From assembly GCA_963662175.1 (NCBI GenBank), contig OY759215.1, positions 22,371,079 to 22,435,078 on the forward strand: a stretch of DNA of 64,000 nt, given 5' to 3'. This document shows positions 21,571 through 32,594 of this stretch, in pieces. Under the pieces are notes generated by a model. That model made no database searches. It was given only the letters and a program-made list of their open reading frames with translations, and was not told the origin of the DNA. Both the position numbers and the translations under genes were made by a program. Source of the DNA: Aradus depressus (Eukaryota > Arthropoda > Insecta > Hemiptera > Aradidae). Each line of letters starts with the position of its first letter. Position 1 is the first letter of the stretch.

Positions 21571-22190
21571 GCCAGACAATGCTAACGAAACTGAAATAAG
21601 GAAGAGAATCTTTGCGGCAAACAAGTGCTACTATGGTCTCAGCAAGCATTTCAGAAGCAACTGAATCCAGGCAGACTAAATTCGTTCTATATAAGACCCT
21701 TATCCGCCCAGTTCTTCTGTATGGCTCAGAAACCAGGACAACTTCGAAAATGAGCGAACAGAGCCAGATTGGTGTTCGAAAGGAAGGTTCTGCGCAGAAT
21801 ATTTGGAGGAGTGCAAGTAGGCCACGCATGGCGCAGTCGCAACAACCAGGAGCTCTTTGAACTATATAGAGAACCAGATGTCCTGAAAGTCATGAAGACA
21901 TGTCGCCAGGATGGAAGCTGAGGAAATGCCGAAGAAGCTGCTAATGGAGCCCATTCATAGAGTAAGACGGCGAGGGAGATCTAAGCTGAGATGGGCAGAT
22001 GGTGTGGCAGAAGATGTCCGAAACATATTTCGCATCAGGAACTGGATGGCAGCCGCACAGGATCTAGACAATTGGCGGCTGTTGGTGGAGGAGGCCAGGA
22101 CACGTCACCAGGTTGTAGCGCCACGACAGATAGAGCCAGTATGAAATGAATTTAAGAGGATGAAGGAGGAAGGACAGCGATCTCTAAGAA
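21571..22190 (+). pseudogene. LINE RT C-terminal tail, frameshifted, inside MITE-M
   Basis: C-terminal part of a non-LTR retrotransposon RT. Frame one (to about 21775) reads ANKCYYGLSKHFRS, then LYKTLIRPVLLYGSETRTTS. Frame two (about 21775-21905) reads FERKVLRRIFGG and NNQELFELYREPDVLKVM. Frame three (21911-22144) reads MEAEEMPKKLLMEP, then RRRGRSKLRWADGVAEDVRN and WRLLVEEARTRHQV. This is the familiar 'LYKTLIRPVxxYGSETW...FERKxLRRI...GRPxxRWxDxVxxD' tail found in many insect LINEs. One frameshift is near 21775. A deletion near 21905 removed the usual 'RWAGHVxRM' block, apparently between two 'tgtcgcc' motifs. No catalytic region remains. Confidence 0.8.
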
Positions 22191-22197
22191 CATGATT

Positions 22198-22232
22198 AGT
22201 ATAAGAAAGTCCTATAGGGTCACATCTCTTAT
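22198..22232. mobile_element. MITE-M, right terminus
   Basis: 'agtataagaaagtcctatag' followed by 'ggtcacatctctt' mirrors the left terminus at 21389, so the LINE fragment lies within one MITE-M copy. Confidence 0.65.
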
Positions 22233-22690
22233 TTTTGTCAAATTTACAAATTTATAAGATGGAGTGTTCGGAAAGTGAAGCGTGCGCGTTTTGGCTTCTA
22301 GTGCATATAACCACATATGATATGGCTGTGTATGCCTTGGCAGCTAGCCATTAAATGAGAAAGGGTAGACGCGAACAAAAAGAGAGCTCACAGTGATTTA
22401 TTTCAACATTTTTTTCCAAGCTTTGAATAAGATATCGGATGTCGATATGTATAAATTGGCCTCATGCCTGGACTTCTGATTTTGAGAAATACAATTCTCC
22501 ACTTGACAAAAAAAAAAATAAATAAAATAATGAACACAAATATTTGTTTCATCTGTAATTTTTATTTTTGATATCGTTATCCGTATAATAGTTACAAATT
22601 ATCTTTCAGTTTAACAATTACTAAGATTCTAACTAACCTACAATTTATTTGTTCTTTATGTTAACACCTTTTCATATCAATCTAATATTG
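22233..22690. other. No gene recognised
   Basis: Unassigned. There is a possible Mariner-like phrase near 22265 ('gtgttcggaaagtgaagcg') but no second terminus was found. Confidence 0.35.
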
Positions 22691-22696
22691 AGTAGT

Positions 22697-22747
22697 ATAT
22701 TGTTGCATAAATAGTTTTTGAGGGATAAACTATTTATGCAACAATAT
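22697..22747. repeat. Perfect 21-bp hairpin with 9-nt loop
   Basis: 22697-22717 ('...tgttgcataaatagttt') is the exact reverse complement of 22727-22747 ('aaactatttatgcaaca...'). Loop 22718-22726. Confidence 0.9.
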
Positions 22748-22940
22748 ATATATCCCTAAATATTATATATATTGTGATTATTGAAGATCTTACTATTTTA
22801 TTTTTGTTGAATGTATGAAAAATATTTTCAGATACTGGTGATGGGAGTGTTTTCCTAAACGTCTGTAATCACTAGGTTTATAAACTATTTAATAAATGGG
22901 AGACATGTAGCTGTGTATGAATATATTATTTATAAATTCA

Positions 22941-23280
22941 GAGGGCGTCAGTAGCTGAGTGGTATGCGTGCTTGCCTTCTGAGCTCAAGATCGTGGGTTC
23001 GAAACCCTACCGAGGTCCTTTTAGTTTATTTTATCTGAGAGGTAAAATTAACTTAAGCACGCCGTCCTTAGGATGGGTCTCTAAGCGATGGTCCCGAGCC
23101 TGTGCGGATGTCAGGTATTCGTTAAAGACCCCAGCCCTAGGTGAATAAAAATTTAGGGTAGGCAAAATTTAGGATTCCCATAGTAGGGTCGGGCGCATGT
23201 CCACCAGAATGACGAAAGAGCGTTCTAGTAGACATGACTTCGTAGTTAAAGCCCGAGCATGAATCATAATAAGTAACTGA
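22941..23280 (+). mobile_element. SINE-A, full length, with target duplication
   Basis: The tRNA-like head 'gggcgtcagtagctgagtgg' (A box) and 'ggttcgaaaccct' (B box) are followed by the family body and 3' end. It is flanked by 'aaattca' at 22934-22940 and 23281-23287, a 7-bp target duplication. Length is about 340 bp. The family is transcribed from an internal Pol III promoter if active, and needs a LINE RT for movement. Confidence 0.9.
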
Positions 23281-23289
23281 AAATTCAGA

Positions 23290-24188
23290 ATCTCCTTATT
23301 TACCTCGAAAGTTGTTCCTTATTCGCTTCAACTTCTAATTTTATTTTATTATTTTTTTTTTACCTTTTTCAAAAGAACCTGCTGGTTTTGCATAAATTAC
23401 CAGAAAGTGCGATAAAAGTTAACGACTTGCAGGGCATGCTAGCTCATCCGGCCTTCTGAGGCACGCTATGGGTCACTTCCATTTTTATTATATCTCAAAT
23501 CTGAAATAGGTTCCCTATCATTAAGTCTTTTTCACATTTTTCATAAAGTGCATGCCTATAGACATATTGTACATTTAATTAATTCTCCTTATTACTTACT
23601 TATACTTGTATATACTTTACTCTTGTATAAGAGACCACTTTACTTAAATCCTAAGTACATTTTACAAGTTACCGTTTATATTTACAGCAAAATCAAAACT
23701 CTCTACTAATAAAAGCTTTGAAGAAAACTAAAAAGCACATTTTGTATAAAATAAGATTGTTCGAACGCAGCTCGGTTTGCGAGATTCATGCTAAATCCGT
23801 CCTGAAATATCGTTCTGAGACTATTTTTTTATGCGTTTGCATGATTTGTACAAAAACAGTTAATCCTACAGAAAAATTGGTTGTCACTAAAAATGTTCTT
23901 TATTAAATTTACTTTGGCCATTGTTTCCTTATATTTCAAATAAGACGTATACGATTAATGTTATAGCAACCCAAAGTGTGTAAATAAATTTCAGTAGGAA
24001 ATATTTAATGTAATCTTTAATGGTAACACCTAGCCAGGAATCTTAAAACATCTGTATGCATAGCTTTTTTTTTTTTTTTTTTTCGAAAGAATAAAAAATA
24101 AAATATATGTGATGTGGCCATAACTTGGACTTTATTATACCAACTATCATAACAAGGTAACTTCTGATCACATCAAGTCCTGTAATCT
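23290..24188. other. No gene recognised
   Basis: A 62-codon plus frame at 23718-23906 shows no domain. A long T run lies at 24066-24083. 'ggccataacttggactttat' near 24115 resembles a MITE-M terminus without a partner. Confidence 0.4.
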
Positions 24189-24189
24189 A

Positions 24190-24530
24190 ACAAGATAATA
24201 ATAATAATCAATTTATTTCCGTTCAACCAATACATGGTAATAGGATACGTCAAAATAATTTATACATTAAGATAGCTTATAAATTAGATTTATAACTACT
24301 TGAGTCTAACACACCTATGATTAGTAGTAATAACAAAACTATTAAAAAAAGTAAAATGAAATGAATAAAAATTGAATAAATACTTAAAAATATATGAATA
24401 TAATAAACACTAATACATTACTTATATACTTTTTTCAATTTAATAAAAATTATGATACCTATTTTTCAAACAACTCTTCTTCGGAGTGTCTTTATCCCCT
24501 TTCGGGACGTTCTTACGTCCCATCATCAGG
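24190..24530 (-). mobile_element. LINE 3'-tail family, minus orientation
   Basis: Best copy of the family also at 8765, 32595 and 59820. It contains 'atttatttccgttcaaccaa', 'tacatggtaataggatacgt' and the upstream hairpin-like 'ctttcgggacgttcttacgt'. On minus it ends in AAT-type repeats. Confidence 0.55.
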
Positions 24531-25440
24531 TCCCAATGTGCGAGATATAGAAAAGAAAAAGAAAACAATGTAACTATAACAATACAATAAAAATATACAT
24601 ATATATTAATCAATTATAAATGAATAAATAAAACAATAACGTACATTCAACTGACCTTTAAGGTGTGGAGGAACTCTGCCCAAAAAATAGAAATGAAAGC
24701 TTTGTATCAAATAATGTTTTTGGATATGAAACACGATTCTTTATTGTGATTATATTATTTGTTTTGAACAGTGAAAATAAAATTCCGTTTTCTTGTAAAG
24801 GGTTTCCCCTAACATAAACATTTTCAGTTGAAGTTTACATGTTTTGACTTCAAAAAGTGGGGAAGAGCGTTAAAAAAATTAATTCCTTTAAGATTTATAC
24901 TTTTTTTCTTTTTTTTTTTAGATAACATCTGATCACATCCTTTATATTTATTATTCATTTATTTTGGGTGGGGTAGAAATTTTTTTCTTCGGTTTTACTT
25001 GCCAACGAGAGCAGGATGATCGTGCCATTCCATATCCAACAGCTAGAGCCTATTTTGTAAATCCATGATCACTGTGAAGGGGACTTGGTCTTTTAAATTA
25101 ACAAATTTACTTTGTAGGAAATTTGGATTGCAAAATGTTTTTTTTTTTTTTTTCGGCTTTATGGTCGATGCATATTAGCCAATTGCAAAATGTTTCTGCA
25201 TTTCATATGGACACATTTTTGTAGTAGACCCCAAAAAAGGCCCTAATGAACCCTGTGGGAGGCCGCACGGCTCTCCTCCCCGCATACAACCCACCATATT
25301 GTTACAATATGTACAGAAATGCCATACATTGTATACTTTCTACTTGTTGTTGCGTTATTTTACTTTTATTTAGGTGTATATGGTAACAGGATCACTTCCA
25401 TAGTAGCTATACTAACAAATTAGACAGAAATAAACATCTG
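24531..25440. other. No gene recognised
   Basis: A+T-rich with T runs near 24900 and 25140. No motif-bearing frame. Confidence 0.4.
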
Positions 25441-25446
25441 AGATTA

Positions 25447-25720
25447 TTATGGAAATCTGGAAAGTTTACCAAAATACAGAAATTTGCTCTGAAGTTTATT
25501 ATATATATTTCTTTCTGGTTTCCTGTTGATGATGTTGGTAGGTTCCCCCAATGAGGAAAGCTCCAAGTCGATGCAACTTGTTGCTTGGTAAATTTCTATA
25601 GCTACAATATTGGCCATAATGTCCATTTCTTCTATAGAGTCAGGTTGCCTGGCAACCCAGCCTGACGCAACCATCAGTTTCCTACCCACACACCCATTTA
25701 TCCATTCATGGTTACCCTTT
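25447..25720 (-). pseudogene. Unidentified coding-like remnant
   Basis: An 80-codon minus frame (25447-25689) has balanced amino-acid composition for this A+T-rich region (GWVARQPDSIEEMDIMANIV). No family is recognised and no splice sites are convincing. It could be a piece of a transposon ORF. Confidence 0.2.
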
Positions 25721-26210
25721 ACTTCCCTATAGGCTGCCGAGAGAGGGAGGAGGTGCTAGGCAGAATAACTTGAAATAACAAGCCCTGCATAACTTGAAAA
25801 GTTCGATACATCGATAATTCGTGTAGAGTTGAAAAATCCCATCACCGAAAATTATCTAATCACAAATTTTCAATTTTAATTATCTGTATTTTTGAATCAT
25901 TTCGAAAACTAAATTTGTGTTGCTCCGGCCTCCCGGTTCTTCTCAATAATCAGTTTTCATGAAACTCAGACTAAGTACGATGTAGCTATTTCATTGTAAT
26001 TTACATAATAGGAAAATTATTATTCGGGTCCATTAGATGACGTACTAAAAAAACAAGTTAAGTTTAACCTAACTTTGAACCCTCACAAAGATGACTCACA
26101 TTAAACTAAAAACTGAATGTTACACTCATCTTCTCCGATCTCTCTGAGCTTACAAATATATGGCTCAGCCATCATCAAACGATATGAACATCAAACGATA
26201 TGAATACTGA
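25721..26210. other. No gene recognised
   Basis: It includes a short direct duplication 'catcaaacgatatgaa' near 26174-26205. Otherwise unassigned. Confidence 0.4.
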
Positions 26211-26214
26211 TATT

Positions 26215-26470
26215 TTAATCTTAGGCAAACCGACTGATCAGACCTTGTCCACCATACGTTAGCAACAAAGACTTTACATCACGACTTTAAAATTACAACA
26301 ATCAAACAAGTATACCAACGCTTCAACACACAAATCTGGAAGTTCGGAACATTTTACGTCTAAATTTATCACACAAACCCCCAAGAACCTTGAAGAAAGT
26401 TCGACACCGAGATCTCCTGATATGAAGTGATGCCGGTGTTTTTCCTCTCTCGAGCCGTTTATGTATTTTT
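26215..26470 (+). pseudogene. Jockey-like ORF2 tail remnant
   Basis: Plus-strand frames read RPCPPYVSNKDFTSRL near 26240, which parallels QCPPYVSNRTLHNDL in the 33030 copy. Further on come LNLSHKPPRTLKKVRHRDLL near 26360 and then GVFPLSSR. The last phrase recurs near 47330 and resembles the 33482 tail. Stops and frameshifts are frequent and no upstream RT part remains. It ends near a region with no poly(A). Confidence 0.6.
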
Positions 26471-26479
26471 TTCTCTATG

Positions 26480-27885
26480 TATATATGTAAGCCCAGCCGC
26501 TTGTTGTGCGATTTTGTTTGTTTAGTTTGGCTTAGAATACATAAATATAAAAAAGTATGTATATAAGTCCTTAAAAATATATACATGTAGTGTCAATACA
26601 GTCTGTTGAACTTTGTCCTCCATAAATATGTTTTTATGGAAATATACGATATAAATTTTAAAAGAGTTCTTTGGGTTTTAGTGTTTTTTTTATTATTTTT
26701 TCACTATATTGACACAAAAATATATTCGAACAAGCTACAGGCTGGGCAAGATCCTAATGGAGTGCTCCTCAGCAGGATGATAGTCTTCCGGGTGAGTTTC
26801 TCGATATAGACGCAAAAGGAGCAACCCCAGTTCGTATTATATAATAACGAAAAGAATTTGAACCAGGAATTTCACCACGCTTTATTGAAAAAATAAAATA
26901 AGACAAGACTGACATATTTTGGGATATTTATTTTTCTTACCTATTAATTGAAGTCTCTACATTTTTCACATTCTTTAATTTTTAATTAACGAGTCGTGTA
27001 CTTTTTCCTCCCAAGGGAATTTCTGCTTTTTATTTTATTTATTTCATCAATCATTTGGTAATTTTTCTCGGTTGACTGCGTATATATAGGTAGATTCTAG
27101 ACTTTATTTTTACAATGGGCAACCTACTAATGGTAGTAGGAAAATTATAGCGAAGTTGATTGATTGACTGTAAGGGTAGGTTTCGTACCCTTGTTAAGCA
27201 AAGTCTGAAGGCCCATATAACAGTCCCTCGATAATATTTAACTACCTACTTGTGCCGTTACTTACCTCCAACCGGGATGGCACATTTTTGCTGGATATAC
27301 TCAACCAGAGTTCTCCTCACTAACCCTGTACGTCCGTGCAGAGAATAATTTCACGGAATATACATATGTATAAAAATAAATAAAAAAAACAAATAACTAG
27401 CTCCACATTTATATTGACGTATTCCACAAAAATATATATACAAAAGGCAAACTAGACTCCCTGGAAGGTTCTCTCCCCATGCCGGGTTATCTCTGACTTC
27501 GATTATCGATTGTCAATCGATTTTTGTTTTTTTACAAACTGTAAAGAGGGGGAGATTTTCATCTCTACACACCGCAACGGTACATTTTCTCCTACTTCAT
27601 TAATGAAGCGCAGGATCCTTTCGAAGCTTGTTGTTTCCTCAACTTGTCTGGGTTGAGGAACTCTCTATCGGAGATGTGAATAACTATCACATTCGCCCAG
27701 GATGCCTAGTGTAGGATGCTTCTGCAAAATAGATTCAGGACATACTAGATCCCTTTTTTTAATGTTTTCTGGCATTGGTCAAGAAGTGTTGTTCTTTTTT
27801 CGTTATCCGGTGTTCTATTTAACTCTTTTGTTTGTCGGTAACGAGCCAAAATGAGTCCAATGTCTATTCCTACAGGACTGTTTTC
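26480..27885. other. No gene recognised
   Basis: Short frames without motifs. The stretch 27150-27360 and the region around 27470-27700 are less A+T-rich but give no recognisable product. Confidence 0.4.
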
Positions 27886-27889
27886 CCTT

Positions 27890-28120
27890 CATGGTCCCTA
27901 TTAGGGGGCCTGGTCCAACGACGTCCTCTTCCATACCAGTTTTTCGATAGATGTGGAAGCCAGCTTGATGAGTGAAAGAGAGATGGAGACGGAAGGATGG
28001 AGCTGGGGGAAGGAGTCTCAGCTCCGGATTATGAAACTTACTTTGAGGGATTACCTGAGCCAAGAGGCCCTTCAGAGTTTCTTATGTTTTCCATTTTGAG
28101 TTGATCCTATAACAATCAAT
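27890..28120 (+). repeat. Repeat T copy
   Basis: It shares 'aaggatggagctgggggaag', 'ggattatgaaacttactttg' and 'agggattacctgagccaaga' with 29680-29925. Weaker copies are at 32300-32520 and 39868-39985. About 200 bp, non-coding. Confidence 0.6.
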
Positions 28121-28445
28121 TATTCAATTATTTGGCTGCTACCCAGCTCTATTCCAGAACGTCAACTCTGCTTAGCATTCCAAGTACATGTTTTGCATTA
28201 GGTTTTTAGTTTTTTGAAGTGAAACTTCTTTATGCGCACTGGGCTACTTGGGGACAAAGCTGGTAAATGAGTTACAAAATTATATGACGCGCTGCGGCGA
28301 ACGGAAATAGAGAGGGAGAGAGTTAGAGAGTTATTGTTATATATTGGCATTTTTATCTCTAAGTGAAATTAAGTGAAAAAATTATTAATGTGAACTTAGA
28401 GTTCACATTTTGTGGATTTTTTGGTGAACCCTAAATTCATGACAG

Positions 28446-28598
28446 GCATTGTAATACAGACTCTGAACATAAGAATAATGGTCCAGGACCGTCGTCCAAA
28501 AAGAGGAAATTAAGTTCAGAAACTACAAGTGTTGCATCATGTTCGGAGGAACAACATTGTCATATTAATACCCAATCTACTGATAATAACTCGCTAAG
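28446..28598 (+). CDS. Possible internal exon with nuclear localisation signal
   Basis: A candidate exon of 51 codons lies between an acceptor-like 'ttcatgacag' and an excellent donor 'AAG|GTGAGT' at 28599. The frame starting with codons CAT-TGT has no stop and reads HCNTDSEHKNNGPGPSSKKR, then KLSSETTSVASCSEEQ, ending NNSLR. It has a monopartite nuclear localisation signal (SSKKRKLSS) in a Ser/Asn/Glu-rich disordered stretch. No neighbouring exon could be joined with confidence. It might belong to a host nuclear protein or to the N-terminus of a DNA-transposon protein. The evidence is the open frame, the donor and the composition only. Confidence 0.35.
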
Positions 28599-28599
28599 G

Positions 28600-29678
28600 T
28601 GAGTCATAAACGTCATAAACATAGCCTCTTTTTCTTTCTCAATTCTCATTCTCTATTCTTTCACATTCAAAAATCTACATTTCTTATTTCTCTTATACAG
28701 CATAGAAATGCTATTGTCTCTACTTTGTAATAAAATATAGTGATTTCTGATGTTCCTAACAACGAGAATAATGTTGATTTAACAAATGAATAAAAATAAA
28801 ATAAGCCAATAAAAAAAAACTGTTTGCACCTAAAGCGTTGAGTTAATTGAGAAATCCCATACAACATAAAAATAATATTTACGCATCAAAAAACAAAAAT
28901 TTAGAAAATTGCGAAAGAAATTTCACGGAAGTTTACGGAACAAGACACATCGGGAGGCCGAACCCGAGTAGGCAGGATGATGCGAGGGGTCCTGCTTGGA
29001 GTCACTTAGTAGTTAGCCGCGCCACTCTGAATAAAAGAAGAAAATCCTTTAAAAAATTTCAATTTTTTTTCTATGTATTAATAACATCTCTCAATCAATG
29101 GTACTTTTAAATAGTTTTACTAATTTCAGTTCGATTATAAATTGCAAGTAAGGCATTCTTGCTAATAGTGGGAAACAATATATTTTTTATATGAAATTGT
29201 TTGAAAAAGTATTGAAAAAAGTTTTTTTTTCTAGTCAAACTCTTGGGACATTCCAAGAATACCGGGTTCCAAAATTTTGATTTAAAAGCCTAATATAAAA
29301 ATAGGAAATATTTAATAGCTGTTTTTAACCGAGCTACCTGAAGACTGATACCTACAGCTGCCATGAGAAAATCACGAATCTTAAGGCAATACCGAAGCAT
29401 TTAACCAGCGAAGCCAATTTCCTCTGTTCACAATTTTTACTTTCTTATATCTTCTTAAACCTAATATTACAGAGTATTGTAATCAAGCGAAACCGACGGT
29501 CTGTATGTACGTCACACATATAAAAAAAATTAATAATGCAAAACTTGCTTGATTCTTCGAGGCATTTACTTTTCTTGACAATCTTTTGCATCTTCTCCTC
29601 AAGAAGGTACTTCGTTAATCATTGGGAAGTTCTTTTAGATTAAGAAATAATCCTTAAGAGAAAAATATTTAACGAGAG
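28600..29678. other. No clear gene; coding-like patch at 28900-29030
   Basis: A frame at 28847-29110 contains a higher-GC patch (RHIGRPNPSRQDDARGPAWS) embedded in A+T-rich DNA. It has no recognised family. 'acctgaagac...aataccgaagca' near 29340-29400 recurs near 29955, so part is repeated. Confidence 0.35.
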
Positions 29679-29679
29679 A

Positions 29680-29925
29680 CTTATGTAAGCTAATCTCCAG
29701 GATTTTGTAGGATCGGGATAGAAAGGAAGCCAATCTGCAGATAAAAGTGAGCAGAGGAGAGGATCCTGAAGGATGGAGTTAGGTGAAGAGCCTTAGCTGA
29801 GGATTATGGAACTTACTTTGAGGGATTACCTCGGACTACTAGCTCTCGACAGAGGCTCCACGGAATTTATAATATTTCCCATTTTAAGATGAGCTAAAAC
29901 CATTATTTATTCTATTTATTGGGCC
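29680..29925 (+). repeat. Repeat T copy
   Basis: 'taatctccaggattttgtag', 'gaaggatggagttaggtgaa' and 'gaacttactttgagggatta' match 27890-28120. Confidence 0.65.
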
Positions 29926-30013
29926 GAAAGATTGATACTCATGCGAAAGTCAGGAACCTGAAGACAATACCGAAGTATTTCTACCAGCCAGAGCAGTCTT
30001 CCCTAAAATAAAA

Positions 30014-30115
30014 TTGTTTACATCCTTAGGAAGGGTGATCAAAAAGTTGTTTACATCCTTACGAAGGGTGATCAAAAGTTGTTTACATCCTTACGAGGGG
30101 TGATCAAAAAGTTCC
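30014..30115 (+). repeat. Tandem units carrying a mariner terminus
   Basis: 'ttgtttacatccttacgaa' plus 'gggtgatcaaaa' is repeated three times with a period of about 32-33 bp. The third unit runs into the left terminus of the mariner remnant ('tacgaggggtgatcaaaaag'). Confidence 0.85.
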
Positions 30116-30349
30116 AGGATTTTTTGGATTGCGCGCCAACGGAGCGTTGGAGACTGGTACGGTTGGCAGCATTAGTTGTTGTGACACTTGGCTTTCCTTC
30201 TCAGGGTCCTTCCAGCAGTGGAAACGGCCGTGAGAAAAATTTATAGCTTTCCAAGGGGAGTATTTTGAAGGGGACAATCTCCAATAACTTGTACATTTTT
30301 TAAATAAATTTAAAAAAAATCAATCCTGGAACTTTTTGTTCACCCCTCG
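30094..30349 (+). mobile_element. Internally deleted mariner element
   Basis: The termini are 'cgaggggtgatcaaaaagtt' (30094 on) and its near-complement 'aactttttgttcacccctcg' (ends 30349). The arms extend to 'ccaggatt...ttgg', about 30 bp, and each side has TA (30092-30093 and 30350-30351), as Tc1/mariner elements require. The 256-bp element keeps only a scrap of the transposase 3' end (around 30220-30300) and cannot encode an enzyme. Confidence 0.85.
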
Positions 30350-30351
30350 TA

Positions 30352-30710
30352 TTGTAATCAAGCAAAAACCCGAGATGAGTTTTCAACGGATTTTCGAATT
30401 TCAAGGTTCTCTGAACATGTTCAGACAATTTTCGCAATGATGCCTGTGTCTATCTGTATTGAAACTTAGTGAGCGCATAAATCAGAAAGGGTTGTAGCAA
30501 TGAACTTGTTTGCAATGAAAACGAGTATGCTACATTTGCTAACTTAGATCTGATTAGGTTTTGGCAGAAACCAGAAAAAAATTAAAACCACTTTCCTTTG
30601 AGACCTAAATATACTTTACAAGATACCTCTTATATTCATGAACTAATCAAAAATCACATCAAATAATAAACAATATTCTAGAGAAAAGAAAAGGACACAT
30701 TTCATATGAA
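30352..30710 (+). repeat. Repeat R copy
   Basis: 'gatgagttttcaacggattt', 'gatctgattaggttttggc', 'tttacaagatacctcttata' and 'tcatgaactaatcaaaaatc' follow the order in 7990-8285. It abuts the mariner remnant, which appears to have inserted at the repeat's 'tattgtaatc' start. Confidence 0.65.
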
Positions 30711-30728
30711 ATACGGTTTTTCGCAGGT

Positions 30729-31248
30729 CACCACCAGGTCGGCATGTATTTCGCTATGGTTTTGTTCTCCATTCATTGGTTGCAGTGGTGGATTAACCAA
30801 TAGGCAAACCTAGGCAGGTGCCTAGGGCCCCCGATGCTGAAGGCCCCAATGTCTAAAAAAAAAAAAAAAAACTTGTCACTTTTAAAATGATTTTACACGC
30901 TTTTGGGAAAAATAATTCAGGTCAAATTTGACAAGGAATTTGATCCGAGTTATTTTTCCCAATAAAAGGTATGAGGGGCCCCCTATTAAGCATGATTTTT
31001 TTTAAAAATAAAAAAACAAATCGGCTTTTTCATTTTTCACGTTATTTCAGTTTTCCTAGTTCTCCATAAAAAAAATTGCTGAAAAGTTTTCGTTTTTTAT
31101 GGCGGAGGGGGGGGGGGGGGGGGGGGTTAAAAATAGGGAGGCCCCACATTTGCAATCACCTAGGGTCCCGCAGAAGCTTAATCCGCCACTGATTGGTTGT
31201 TCACTTTTCGTTTTAAAACAAAATGTGACTCGTCCATCTTCGGTGGAC
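30729..31248 (+). repeat. 520-bp tandem duplication, copy 1
   Basis: The period is 520 bp (landmark 'ccaccaggtc' at 30731 and 31251). Copy 1 and copy 2 (31249-31764) are almost identical. They differ mainly in the length of an A run and of a G run. Each carries one hAT-type MITE. Confidence 0.95.
30783..31191. mobile_element. hAT-type MITE, copy 1
   Basis: The inverted termini CAGTGGTGGATTAA and TTAATCCGCCACTG bound 409 bp. They are flanked by an exact 8-bp duplication ATTGGTTG (30775-30782 and 31192-31199). 8-bp duplications and CAG...CTG-like ends are the hAT hallmark. No transposase is encoded. It holds a G run of about 22 (31107-31126). Confidence 0.9.
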
Positions 31249-31764
31249 CACCACCAGGTCGGCATGTATTTCGCTATGGTTTTGTTCTCCATTCATTGGT
31301 TGCAGTGGTGGATTAACCAATAGGCAAACCTAGGCAGGTGCCTAGGGCCCCCGATGCTGAAGGCCCCAATGTCTAAAAAAAAAAAAAAAAACTTGTCACT
31401 TTTAAAATGATTTTACACGCTTTTGGGAAAAATAATTCAGGTCAAATTTGACAAGGAATTTGATCCGAGTTATTTTTCCCAATAAAAGGTATGAGGGGCC
31501 CCCTATTAAGCATGATTTTTTTTAAAAATAAAAAAACAAATCGGCTTTTTCATTTTTCACGTTATTTCAGTTTTCCTAGTTCTCCATAAAAAAAAATTGC
31601 TGAAAAGTTTTCGTTTTTTATGGCGGAGGGGGGGGGGGGGGGGGGGGTTAAAAATAGGGAGGCCCCACATTTGCAATCACCTAGGGTCCCGCAGAAGCTT
31701 AATCCGCCACTGATTGGTTGTTCACTTTTCGTTTTAAAACAAAATGTGACTCGTCCATCTTCGT
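31249..31764 (+). repeat. 520-bp tandem duplication, copy 2
   Basis: Second unit of the duplication. It diverges from copy 1 at about 31764 ('catcttcg' then unrelated sequence). Confidence 0.95.
31303..31712. mobile_element. hAT-type MITE, copy 2
   Basis: Same element as at 30783 with the same 8-bp flanks (31295-31302 and 31713-31720). The pair therefore arose by duplication of the locus, not by two insertions. Confidence 0.9.
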
Positions 31765-31974
31765 ATGTATATTTATTCACTTATTAAGTTACTTCCTGTT
31801 TTTATACAAATAATAATAATTGATTTTATAATATTTTAATAATCTTAATGTGTGTACATTTTTTACATCACAACACAAAACCACTCAAATTGAGAGTTGG
31901 TAAAACACTTGGAACTCAACACAACCTATAACATTAACACTCTTTATAATAAATAATAATTTATCATACTGCCA

Positions 31975-32150
31975 CTGCTGGGTATAAGAAAATTACTGAA
32001 TTGCGCTGTACAATGAATCAAAGGAATCCGCTGATACCAAAATATTACTTTCATATACTCATAATGTCAGTACGAAGGGAGGGGAGTCTGGGAAGGGAGA
32101 AGTGAGGAGGGGAGTGTTCTGTAAATGATGTCATCACATTTTAGATACAG
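31975..32150. mobile_element. MITE-M, partial
   Basis: 'ctgggtataagaaaattact', 'gctgtacaatgaatcaaagg', 'ttactttcatatactcataa', then a G-rich arm. The left terminus is missing. Confidence 0.65.
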
Positions 32151-32299
32151 ATTCTTTTTTTCTCTCTCACAAACATTATCAGAGGCCCTATTGTATATGT
32201 TTCTTACGATTCTCTTGCAGGCTCAATTAAAGCGGCTGCGAAGCTGCATGGCATGTTGAGAATCATTAAGCAATTAAGTTTGTTATTCTAATGAATACT

Positions 32300-32520
32300 A
32301 AGGTGATTTGTTAAGCAGGCTAATCTTGAGGATTTGGTAGGATCCTAGGAAGAGGGGAAGGCAATCTCCAGATAAGAGAGAGAGCTGAAGAGGTGACGCC
32401 TCACCTGGGGATTGTCAAATTCACTTTAAAGGAACAGCTACCTCAGCCAAGGCCCCAGCAAATTTATAATGTTTACTTTCTCAGATGAAAACAAAACACT
32501 CAATTATTTAACTATACGAG
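32300..32520 (+). repeat. Repeat T, diverged copy
   Basis: 'taatcttgaggatttggtag' and 'ggggattgtcaaattcactt' follow the repeat T order; 'aatttataatgtttactttc' marks its end. Confidence 0.5.
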
Positions 32521-32594
32521 CCTTTACTTACCATAATATCTTCAAAAGATTAATTGTGGTAGAACTAAAAGGGACAGGCGCTTGGAAAAGTTGC

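Noticed and set aside
22261..22300. Mariner-type terminus
   Set aside because: A phrase resembling such termini but no matching second end or TA-flanked boundary was found.
30014..30115. CRISPR-like repeats
   Set aside because: Contiguous units without unique spacers, explained by the mariner terminus.
31056..31780. Frames of 72-78 codons with poly-Pro
   Set aside because: They read through the G run of the hAT MITE; both copies give the same artefact.
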